A DNA stretch of 38,615 bases, taken from Pseudohalioglobus lutimaris. GTDB lineage: Bacteria > Pseudomonadota > Gammaproteobacteria > Pseudomonadales > Halieaceae. Below, piece by piece: positions 16,842 to 24,091 of the stretch. A program made the position numbers and the translations under genes. Location: contig NZ_PKUS01000042.1 in NCBI RefSeq assembly GCF_002866825.1, forward strand, positions 1-38,615, given 5' to 3'. Numbering within the stretch: the stretch's first letter is position 1; every line of letters starts with the position of its first letter. The notes below the pieces were generated by a model. That model was not told where the DNA came from and made no database searches. It worked only from the letters and a program-made list of their open reading frames with translations.

Positions 16842-18194
16842 TCAGGCAGATTTGTTGGGTGAGGACACGGAGTCTGGTAGGGACTCCCCAAGTGCGTCCA
16901 TGCGTTCCCGCGGTGATCTCCAGGACAATAACTCGGCTATAGCGTCTGGACTGCCCACATACTCAAGTACAGCTTTAACTCGTTCAGATACTAGCGCCTT
17001 TTTCTGTGGGGGCAAGTCAGAGGCAGACCGTTCTAATTCGAGGAAAAAGCTTTCGATCTGTTTTGCCACGCCCCAATCACTGATGATCTGACTTAGTTGG
17101 TGCTTACTATTGGAATTAGCTTTGTCCCATAGTTCTTCTAGCCGCTCTTGCTCGTGCTTGTACTTCCATTCTTCGTACTCAGCGTGGCGCTTTTCCTGCT
17201 CGATTTTCACTCGTTCTATCTGCGCCAGAATTTCAGGACAAGCTGCATGTAGTTCCTTGGCAATACGGTGCCCGAGGTTGCTCACATTCCTATTCGAAGG
17301 AAGATCCCACCTCATTGTCCAATCCGTTCCGGCATATGCGCTATATGCCTGCAGGACAAATTTTCCCGCAGGCCTATCTTCGTGGATTGTTGTGGATATT
17401 CCATATGTTTTGGTCTTTGGCTCTTTCAATTCGCTGACAGGAATCCAGTCTCCATTCCTGTACCTAACCTCCACATTTTTGCTAATTTCGATGAGTGTCA
17501 GCCCAAATGCCACGTCGCCAACATAGACAATGGTAGCCCGAGAAGGAGACCAGTGGCGGTCGTGGTAAGGATCGCGTTCTTTCTTAGGTACCTCTCGCTC
17601 GTCAACTCTCGGACGATTGGTGTACTCGTTTGGGGTCGAGTACGTTACCCGGTAGCCGAAATCTTCAAATGCCCAAAAGAGGGTGTTCGCTAGATTCAGT
17701 GCTTGCTCCAGGCCCTTTTCAGAAACAATGATGTCCACGAGAATCCATTTGTAGGGTCGAAGGTACCCATATCTTGGATTTCTCGTTTTCAAGAAGTGGG
17801 CTTTGGCGCCAGCAATCATCTTGTGAGTGGCGGGGCGCTTTTGCTTGCGCTGGATCTTCCTGGGTTTTTTAGCAGGAGCCCGCAGTTCGGCCCTTTGGCG
17901 GGGAGGGGCATCGTTGTGCCTATCCCATTGCAGTTCATCCTCTGGCCTGGCTTCCGGCAATGGCGGTCTGGTCACGGCCTTGCCGCATTCAACCTTGGTC
18001 CAGTACCCGGGGGCGGGTCGCGGGACATTCATTCGCGTGCAGACCCGGGCCAGGAAGCTAGAGGAGACGCCATACTTTTTGGCGATAGAAAGCATGGGTT
18101 CAGACCACGCTAGTTCATAGAGCCTTTCCCTGGTGAGGGGGTAGAGATCCTCTGTTTGATCATCTTCACCATGTTGATTTTGATCCTCTGACAT
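16842..18194 (-). CDS. HTH and coiled-coil protein, unknown function
   Basis: This 450-residue protein opens with an acidic tail, then a helix-turn-helix-like segment (LTRERLYELAWSEPMLSIAK followed by KYGVSSSFLARVCTRMNV, about 20-60) and a basic proline/lysine-rich linker (KKPRKIQRKQKRPATHK). A mixed alpha/beta middle with no recognised catalytic motif follows, then a highly charged coiled coil (about 325-365, ERVKIEQEKRHAEYEEWKYK). ATG 18194 has AAAGG about 9 bases upstream and is preferred to the GTG three codons earlier. It is divergent from the HEPN gene across a shared 175-base promoter region and may be cotranscribed with the amidohydrolase gene. The composition suggests a DNA-binding protein or mobile-element regulator; function is unknown. 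Confidence 0.65.
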   Translation of the reverse strand: MSEDQNQHGEDDQTEDLYPLTRERLYELAWSEPMLSIAKKYGVSSSFLARVCTRMNVPRPAPGYWTKVECGKAVTRPPLPEARPEDELQWDRHNDAPPRQRAELRAPAKKPRKIQRKQKRPATHKMIAGAKAHFLKTRNPRYGYLRPYKWILVDIIVSEKGLEQALNLANTLFWAFEDFGYRVTYSTPNEYTNRPRVDEREVPKKERDPYHDRHWSPSRATIVYVGDVAFGLTLIEISKNVEVRYRNGDWIPVSELKEPKTKTYGISTTIHEDRPAGKFVLQAYSAYAGTDWTMRWDLPSNRNVSNLGHRIAKELHAACPEILAQIERVKIEQEKRHAEYEEWKYKHEQERLEELWDKANSNSKHQLSQIISDWGVAKQIESFFLELERSASDLPPQKKALVSERVKAVLEYVGSPDAIAELLSWRSPRERMDALGESLPDSVSSPNKSA

Positions 18195-18260
18195 GGATTG
18201 CACCTTTCTTAAATAACTTGGCTGACTTTATCTGCCAGTGTATTAGTATCTGGGGATTGG

Positions 18261-18288
18261 TTGCCCTGATGTGCGTCAGCTCTATCCT
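18261..18288 (+). promoter_or_regulatory. Candidate promoter of the HEPN gene
   Basis: TTGCCC (18261-18266) and TATCCT (18283-18288) with a 16-base spacer each match four of six sigma-70 consensus positions. The spacer contains the short dyad CTGA-TGTGCG-TCAG. The predicted transcript would have a leader of roughly 75 bases including the structured region at 18338-18363. Confidence 0.3.
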
Positions 18289-18337
18289 AAATAAATCAGG
18301 GATTATCTAGTAATATCAATAAGATATGGGTTTTTGG

Positions 18338-18363
18338 GCCTCGCCCTTAGTGAGGCATAAGGG
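18338..18363 (+). promoter_or_regulatory. Interlocking hairpins covering the HEPN ribosome-binding site
   Basis: GCCTC (18338-18342) pairs with GAGGC (18352-18356), and CCCTTA (18344-18349) pairs with TAAGGG (18358-18363). The second stem contains the AAGGG of the Shine-Dalgarno sequence, 6-8 bases before ATG 18370. The stems interlock as an H-type pseudoknot, or act as alternatives with the ribosome site open or closed. Translational control of the HEPN protein is inferred. Confidence 0.45.
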
Positions 18364-18369
18364 AGCATA

Positions 18370-19020
18370 ATGGATTATGAAACCTTGAAAACCCGCCACC
18401 GTGAGGTGCGGGATGACTATCACCAGAACCTGAACCTTCGGGTTCACCGGGCACTGAGCTGGCTGAACCGAGCTGAGCAGTGTGAAGATGGTGACAGCCA
18501 ATTTATATTCCTCTGGATTGCATTTAATGCCGCCTATGCCAACGAGATTGGCGAAGGAGACAAGTCGCCCGAGCAGAAAGTATTTGGTCAATTTATAGCC
18601 AAGTTGGTTGATCTAGATAAGGATGAAGCTCTCTATAAGTTAATTTGGGAAGAGTATCCCGGCAGTATCCGGGTACTGCTCGATAACAAGTATGTCTTCC
18701 AGCCATTCTGGGATCACCAGAACGGTAAGATCGAAAAGAATCAATGGGAGAAAAGCTTCCAGTCCGCCAAGCAGGCGGCAGGTAGGGCGCTGGCGGAGCA
18801 CAGGACGACAGCCGTCTTCACTGCAATCCTCTCAAGGATGTACACGCTCAGGAACCAGTTAATCCATGGTGGCGCTACCTGGAACAGTGCTGTGAACCGG
18901 GACCAAGTTAGGGACTGTTCAACCTTACTAGGGAAGATTGTTCCTTTCATTATCCAGCTCATGATGGATAACCCCAACACCTTGTGGGGAGATGCTTGCT
19001 ATCCGGTGGTCGAAGATTAA
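18370..19020 (+). CDS. HEPN-domain protein, putative RNase toxin
   Basis: This is an all-helical 216-residue protein with the HEPN hallmark Rx4H in TLRNQLIHGGATW (R161, H166), preceded by the conserved FLWIAFNAAY helix (about 46-55). HEPN domains with this motif are often metal-independent RNases used in toxin-antitoxin and phage defence. No MNT-type nucleotidyltransferase antitoxin is adjacent; the nearest downstream gene is a small winged-helix-like protein 113 bases away. ATG 18370 has a clear AAGGGAG site, which can be masked by leader structure. The length is typical of stand-alone Apea-like HEPN proteins. Activity and target are inferred from the family. Confidence 0.8.
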   Translation: MDYETLKTRHREVRDDYHQNLNLRVHRALSWLNRAEQCEDGDSQFIFLWIAFNAAYANEIGEGDKSPEQKVFGQFIAKLVDLDKDEALYKLIWEEYPGSIRVLLDNKYVFQPFWDHQNGKIEKNQWEKSFQSAKQAAGRALAEHRTTAVFTAILSRMYTLRNQLIHGGATWNSAVNRDQVRDCSTLLGKIVPFIIQLMMDNPNTLWGDACYPVVED

Positions 19021-19133
19021 CTGGTCCCATTCCAGCTGAGGTGTTCTATATGTCGCGCCAAGTCATCAATTTGGCGTCTTTAGCTATCTCGCCACACACA
19101 AGAATCGGCGATCATTCCTAGCTAGAGGCGCCA

Positions 19134-19454
19134 ATGGGAGAGCCCACTGAACAGGATGCTAAGATGAGTCGAAAAGACAGAATTCACCAACATATCTCCG
19201 ATATCGGGATAGAGATTCTAGAGTTCATACAGGAGCGAGAAGCGCATTACGCCGAACGTTGGGTACCGGCTTCAGAAATTAAGGGGACACTTGAGCTCAA
19301 CTTCGTAGCTGTGCCTAAAGCAAACAAGCAGTATGGAGAGAAGGGCTGGCTCTTCGCGATTGTCGCGCGTCAACTCGAGGACAAGGGGCTAGTCGAATTC
19401 AGTAAACAGGGTAGTCGCTCTTTCTACCGCAGCTCGAATAGCGATTCAAAGTAA
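19134..19454 (+). CDS. Small winged-helix-like protein
   Basis: This 106-residue protein has a helix-rich N-terminus (IHQHISDIGIEILEFIQERE) and a probable winged helix (VPASEIKGTLELNF, then WLFAIVARQLEDKGLVEFSK with a short strand RSFYRS). ATG 19134 has AGAGG just upstream; an alternative ATG lies 10 codons in. It could regulate or counteract the HEPN protein, since it is the next gene on the same strand, but the 113-base gap allows an independent promoter. Positions 19455-19675 hold no gene apart from the repeat element at 19576. Confidence 0.6.
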   Translation: MGEPTEQDAKMSRKDRIHQHISDIGIEILEFIQEREAHYAERWVPASEIKGTLELNFVAVPKANKQYGEKGWLFAIVARQLEDKGLVEFSKQGSRSFYRSSNSDSK

Positions 19455-19575
19455 TAAGTCTCCTCGTCCCGTTTTTCGGCAAACAGACACTTTGGCTTCT
19501 GGAACGTGGCAAAGACCTTGGGTCTCAGCCGAGCTGCCACCAGAAGAATGATTGGATGTTTTGGGTGATAGTACC

Positions 19576-19597
19576 TGCTCGAAATGTGTACGTGTAT
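19576..19597 (+). repeat. Copy A of a 22-base intergenic repeat
   Basis: This 22-base segment begins TGCTCGAAA and ends TGTACGTGTAT. It matches 28798-28819 at 20 of 22 positions in the same orientation. It is followed by an imperfect dyad, GTGTAT then ATAC, over about 20 bases. It lies about 80 bases upstream of the NPY-repeat gene. Confidence 0.6.
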
Positions 19598-19675
19598 GGA
19601 TGTCCAATCTATACGTCATCGCTCACATCATTAACATTCACTCTCCGGTCTTGTCCCCTGAATATGGAGAATTGG

Positions 19676-20110
19676 ATGAAAATACATGCCCTTATTGCCA
19701 GTCTACTGCTGGTTGTTGCGCCGGGTGTCATTGCTGATGACTACCTGGGAAATTACAGCGCCAACCCGTACAACGCGAATTCCACGTCGAACCCGTATGG
19801 CGCGGGCAGCCCGCATAATGCCAACAGCATTAACAACCCTCACGGGCAATACGGAAGTCCCTATAGCTCTAAATCGGCGAACAATCCTTATGCGACGGAT
19901 GCGCCAAAGTTGTATGACAGGCAGGGCAATTATCGCGGGAAGCTCAGCTCAAACCCCTATGATTCGGAATCGACATCGAATCCGTATGGGCGTTACGGTA
20001 GCCCCTACTCAAGTGAATCTATAAACAATCCGTACGGAGCGGGGAGTCCCTATCGGTCCGACAGCCCCAACAACCCATACGGGGAAGGCCTGGAGATTTA
20101 CGGTGAATAG
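19676..20110 (+). CDS. Exported NPY-repeat protein
   Basis: This 144-residue protein has a signal peptide (MKIHALIASLLLVVAPGVIA, cleavage probable before DDYLG). The mature part is low-complexity, built from repeats around (S/T)xNPY with spacer GxYGSPYSSxS, about eight NPY or NPH units, with little hydrophobic core. It is probably periplasmic or exported and largely unstructured. ATG 19676 is chosen over upstream in-frame starts because GGAGA lies 5 bases before it and the signal peptide begins there. Similar repeat proteins occur in marine and soil gammaproteobacteria without known function. It looks like a host gene rather than mobile cargo, and is 27 bases from the HD-hydrolase gene. Confidence 0.7.
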   Translation: MKIHALIASLLLVVAPGVIADDYLGNYSANPYNANSTSNPYGAGSPHNANSINNPHGQYGSPYSSKSANNPYATDAPKLYDRQGNYRGKLSSNPYDSESTSNPYGRYGSPYSSESINNPYGAGSPYRSDSPNNPYGEGLEIYGE

Positions 20111-20137
20111 GCTTCACAACCTAATGGCGTTTCCTCT

Positions 20138-20614
20138 ATGTCATTGATTACAGCCGAATTGATTCAATTTGCCCGCGGTGAGTTCCTTCTGGACTGGGAG
20201 GGTATCCACGGAGCGCCGCATTGGGCCCGTGTCCGTCACAATGGACTGGTTATGGCAGAGCTTACCGGGGCCAATACCAGGGTTGTGGAGTATTTTGCAT
20301 TCATCCACGACCTGGGCAGGCAAAATGACAACCACGACCCGGAACATGGTTATCGAGCAGCTTTGATTGCAGAAAAAATCGCTGGTGACTTGATAGACGT
20401 AAGCCAGAGTGAGCTCGACTTGCTTATGGAGGCCTGCCGAGGCCACAGTGATGGGCACCTGGAAGCCGATGTTACCGTGATGACCTGTTGGGATGCGGAT
20501 CGGCTGGACCTGGGGCGAGTAGGAATTCGCCCTGATCCCTATCGGTTGTGTACTGAAGTCGCTCGCGGTCAGGAATTGCTCGAGGCTGCCTACGAACGGT
20601 CGCTCCAATGGTGA
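20138..20614 (+). CDS. HD-domain phosphohydrolase
   Basis: This is a 158-residue metal-dependent HD hydrolase. Metal ligands are visible as HGAPHW (H24, H28), FIHDLGR (H57, D58), CRGHSDG (H103) and CWDADRLDLGRVG. The last block is typical of the uncharacterised small HD proteins rather than GTP pyrophosphohydrolases. The substrate is probably a nucleotide or other phosphoester and cannot be predicted. It sits 27 bases after the NPY gene and 52 bases before the nuclease-helicase gene, so it may be read into the restriction operon. Involvement in defence is possible but unsupported. No strong ribosome site precedes ATG 20138. Confidence 0.8.
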   Translation: MSLITAELIQFARGEFLLDWEGIHGAPHWARVRHNGLVMAELTGANTRVVEYFAFIHDLGRQNDNHDPEHGYRAALIAEKIAGDLIDVSQSELDLLMEACRGHSDGHLEADVTVMTCWDADRLDLGRVGIRPDPYRLCTEVARGQELLEAAYERSLQW

Positions 20615-20666
20615 GCTCGGCCTCAGTATTCTTCAGAATAAATCTGCCAGGGAGAGGGCTGACCAA

Positions 20667-23600
20667 ATGAAACGAGATTTAATTACATCAGAGCTGGTCT
20701 GCAGCCCGTCCGACCTGACGCGCTACATCGATTCCCCATTTGCATCGTGGATGGCCAGGCATCGACTAGAGGTGCCGGATTCTGGCATCGAGAAAGACCC
20801 AGAAGACCCCTTACTTGCCCACCTCGCCGGCAAGGGGTTGGAGCACGAGGCGAATTTTCTGGAGACCCTAAAGTCTCGATACAGCGACGTGATCACTATT
20901 AATGATGATTTGGATGATGTCGCGAAGCTAGATCAAACCAGGGCGGCGATGGCGCAGGGGGCCGATGTGATCTTCCAGGCTTGTCTAGAGAAACGCCCGT
21001 TTCGAGGATATGCCGATTTCCTCATCAAGGTCGACCAACCTTCCGAGCTTGGGGGCCATGCCTATGTAGCCTGGGACACGAAGCTAGCCAAGGAGATGAA
21101 GCCCTATTTTGTCATCCAACTGTGCTGCTACAGCGAGATGCTGGAAGCGATGCAGGGTTGGCTACCCGATACTGCTACTGTCGTACTGGGAACTAACGAA
21201 GAAGTGGATTTCACGCTCGGTGATTACTACCGCTACTATCAGGCGAAGAAATCTGAATTTGTGGAGCAGCAAGCGCAGTTCGACGCAGACGTAATGCCCG
21301 ACCCGTTCCAATATGCCCAGCATGGCGAGTGGACGGAATATGTGGAAAACCTGCGGCAGCAGAAGGACCACCTTTCCAGAGTCGCCAATATCACCCGAAA
21401 CCAGATCTCGAAACTCGAGGCCGCAGGTATCAGCACCTTGTCGGGACTGGCAGCTACCTCTGTGGAGAGAGTGCCAAAACTCCATGAAGAAATTTTTGCG
21501 ACGTTGAAGAGTCAGGCGGCGATTCAGTTACGTTCAGAGAAGGCTGGTACCACCGAATGGGAGATCCGCTCTGCTAACGGACCCAAGAGAAATGGTCTGG
21601 CAGGCCTCCCTCCAGCGAACGCTGCGGACCTGTTCTGGGATCTCGAGGGCTTTCCGTTGGAGGAGGGAGGATTAGAGTATCTCTGGGGCTGTGCATTCCT
21701 TGATGATCGGGGTGAGCGCAGCTTCTGGGAGCGCTGGGCTCATGATCATACCCAAGAGATGCGGGCCTTTACTGATTTCATTCAGTGGGCCTACCAGCGT
21801 TGGCTCGACAATCCAGGCATGCATATTTATCACTATGGCCATTACGAGGTCAGTGCGTGCAAGCGACTCATGGGGCGCTACGGAGTCTGTGAGTTCGAGG
21901 TAGACCAGCTTTTACGGCACGGCGTATTTATTGACCTTTATAGGGTGGTGCTACAGGGGCTTGTTGTAGGGGAGCCTGGTTACTCTATAAAGAATATCGA
22001 GCATCTGTACCGTGGTAAGCGTGAAACTGATGTGGCTACAGGTGGTGAATCGGTCGTTGTTTATGCCCAGTGGCGAGAGGCGCCGGACGGGGATGACTGG
22101 AAATCCTCTGAGGTCCTGAATGGCATCCGTCAATACAACATAGATGATTGCAATTCGACCCTGGAGTTGGCCGATTGGCTAAGAAGTACACAGATTGAGG
22201 CGGGCATCGAATATCAGCCGCTGGATGGAGCTGAGGATCCTCCAGTAGAACCTGAGCCGACGGAGCTCGAGCTGCTGGAAAAGGCATTACTCACGGTAGC
22301 GGATTCGGAATCCGAGACCGAGGAAGACAGGTTCCTTGCCAAGCAACTCGCGCATCTGGTGTTGTTCCACACACGTGAAAATAAGCCTGTATGGTGGCGA
22401 TATTTTGAGAGATCTGGCATGTCATTTAATGAGCTATATGACGATCCAGACTGTCTGGCCGGATGCCGACGAACGGATAGAGAGCCATTTCTGAAAAGTG
22501 AGAGAGCGCGGAACCTGACTTACGAGTATCGATTTGATACCAATCAGGAGTTCAGGAACAGACGATTTAAGTCAGTTCACATCCTGAATATAGAAGATAA
22601 GTCGGCTAGCGTGCATCTGGTTGATTCGGAGGCTGGAATTTTGCAGCTGACTCGCAAGTACGAACCACCCGAGGTGATCGATGTCATCGCCTACGACTTT
22701 GTAAGTCCTGGCAGCATTGATAAGGCCATCCAGGCGATTGGTGAGCAGTTCCTCCAGAATCGCCAATTGAATAAGCCATTGAAGGAATTTTTGCTTCGCC
22801 AGCTACCAGATGTAGATCCACAGCTTCTGCTTGCTGTGGAAACCAAGTCCGACGGTGAAAAGCTCGATCAGATTATTGAGGTAGTAGCTAAGCTTGATGA
22901 CTCGATCGTTACGGTGCAGGGGCCGCCAGGTACGGGGAAAACGTACACCGCTTCCCATGTGATCCACTGGCTGCTTAAGAATGGTAAGAGCGTTGGCGTT
23001 ACCTCAAATAGCCATAAAGCTATCGATAATCTATTGATAGCGACATACCTATTGTGCAGTGAGGCTGGGGATGATTTTCCGTTTACCAAGGTCCAGCCTG
23101 AAGAAAGCGATATTTTCGATAAATACCCCTGGTCGCACATCAAGTCCAGTCGAGAAATATGGGGTGGACTTGCGGAAGACGGTTGCGTAATAGGGGCAAC
23201 GGCCTGGGGGTTTTCAACTTCGGGAGCTGAAGTCGACTATCTCTTTGTGGATGAAGCCGGGCAAGTCTCACTCGCAAAATTGGCCGCCATGAGCACCCAG
23301 GCAAGGAGCATCGTCTGCCTGGGTGACCAGATGCAATTACCCCAGCCGATACAGGTTACCCACCCTGGCGACAGCGCCTGCTCAATTCTGGACTATTTCC
23401 TGCAGGACACCCCTACGGTACCACCCGAAAAGGGAGTCTTCTTAAACAGAACCTACCGCATGCATAAAGGCGTCAACGGCTTCATAAGTGATGCCATATA
23501 CAGTGGCCGCCTTGGTAATGATCCTGCTTGTGACTGTCAGGAAATACAGTTGGCGGGGAGCCGGCGTGAGTCGGTGGGTGCGGGCACGGGAATTCGTTAT

Positions 23601-24068
23601 CTGGAGACAGCACATTCCGGAAACAAGCAGGCGAGCCAGGAAGAGGTCGATTTAATCGCGCCAATTGTGGAATCCCTTCATGAGTCCAGTTGGGTCGACA
23701 AGAAGGGTATTCAGAAGCCGCTCACTCCTGAAGATATCCTTGTGGTGGCTCCTTTTAATTACCAGGTCAACGAACTCAAAAAGAGGGTCGGAAATCTAGC
23801 AAGGGTAGGTACGGTTGACCTTTTTCAAGGGCAGGAGGCCCCTGTCGTGATTGTCTCTATGACTGCGAGTGTCGCAGCTGACTCTGCACGCGGCGTGAAT
23901 TTTCTCCTTAACAAGAATCGATTGAATGTCGCCATATCGAGAGCCAAGGCTCTCGCGATTGTTGTAGCATCCAACACCTTGCTCGAAGGTAACCCAGCAA
24001 AACTCCAAGATATGAGGGTATATAATCTGTTCAATCGATTAAAAAATTATCCGGCCTTGGATCAGTAG
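20667..24068 (+). CDS. TM0106-type RecB-like nuclease / DEDD exonuclease-fold / SF1 helicase fusion
   Basis: This 1133-residue protein has three enzymatic parts. About 5-200 is a RecB/Cas4-like PD-(D/E)xK nuclease with YADF (D117), AWDTK (D137, K139) and the QxxxY helix QLCCY (Q151, Y155). A helix-hairpin-helix-like stretch lies at about 240-285. About 320-505 is an RNase-H-fold DEDD-type exonuclease, with DLEG (D325, E327), FIDLYRVV (D423), YSIKNIEHLY and YNIDDCNSTLE (about 490-500). About 735-1110 is an SF1 helicase with GPPGTGKT (752-759), VDEAGQ, GDQMQLPQP, NRTYRMH, VDLFQGQEAPVV and LNVAISRAKAL. GGGAGAGG lies upstream of ATG 20667. It is directly followed by mcrB, mcrC and an unknown gene, so it probably processes DNA opened or cut by McrBC. 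That partnership is inferred from gene order. Confidence 0.88.
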   Translation: MKRDLITSELVCSPSDLTRYIDSPFASWMARHRLEVPDSGIEKDPEDPLLAHLAGKGLEHEANFLETLKSRYSDVITINDDLDDVAKLDQTRAAMAQGADVIFQACLEKRPFRGYADFLIKVDQPSELGGHAYVAWDTKLAKEMKPYFVIQLCCYSEMLEAMQGWLPDTATVVLGTNEEVDFTLGDYYRYYQAKKSEFVEQQAQFDADVMPDPFQYAQHGEWTEYVENLRQQKDHLSRVANITRNQISKLEAAGISTLSGLAATSVERVPKLHEEIFATLKSQAAIQLRSEKAGTTEWEIRSANGPKRNGLAGLPPANAADLFWDLEGFPLEEGGLEYLWGCAFLDDRGERSFWERWAHDHTQEMRAFTDFIQWAYQRWLDNPGMHIYHYGHYEVSACKRLMGRYGVCEFEVDQLLRHGVFIDLYRVVLQGLVVGEPGYSIKNIEHLYRGKRETDVATGGESVVVYAQWREAPDGDDWKSSEVLNGIRQYNIDDCNSTLELADWLRSTQIEAGIEYQPLDGAEDPPVEPEPTELELLEKALLTVADSESETEEDRFLAKQLAHLVLFHTRENKPVWWRYFERSGMSFNELYDDPDCLAGCRRTDREPFLKSERARNLTYEYRFDTNQEFRNRRFKSVHILNIEDKSASVHLVDSEAGILQLTRKYEPPEVIDVIAYDFVSPGSIDKAIQAIGEQFLQNRQLNKPLKEFLLRQLPDVDPQLLLAVETKSDGEKLDQIIEVVAKLDDSIVTVQGPPGTGKTYTASHVIHWLLKNGKSVGVTSNSHKAIDNLLIATYLLCSEAGDDFPFTKVQPEESDIFDKYPWSHIKSSREIWGGLAEDGCVIGATAWGFSTSGAEVDYLFVDEAGQVSLAKLAAMSTQARSIVCLGDQMQLPQPIQVTHPGDSACSILDYFLQDTPTVPPEKGVFLNRTYRMHKGVNGFISDAIYSGRLGNDPACDCQEIQLAGSRRESVGAGTGIRYLETAHSGNKQASQEEVDLIAPIVESLHESSWVDKKGIQKPLTPEDILVVAPFNYQVNELKKRVGNLARVGTVDLFQGQEAPVVIVSMTASVAADSARGVNFLLNKNRLNVAISRAKALAIVVASNTLLEGNPAKLQDMRVYNLFNRLKNYPALDQ

Positions 24069-24091
24069 AAGTGAACAATCGAGAGGACTAT

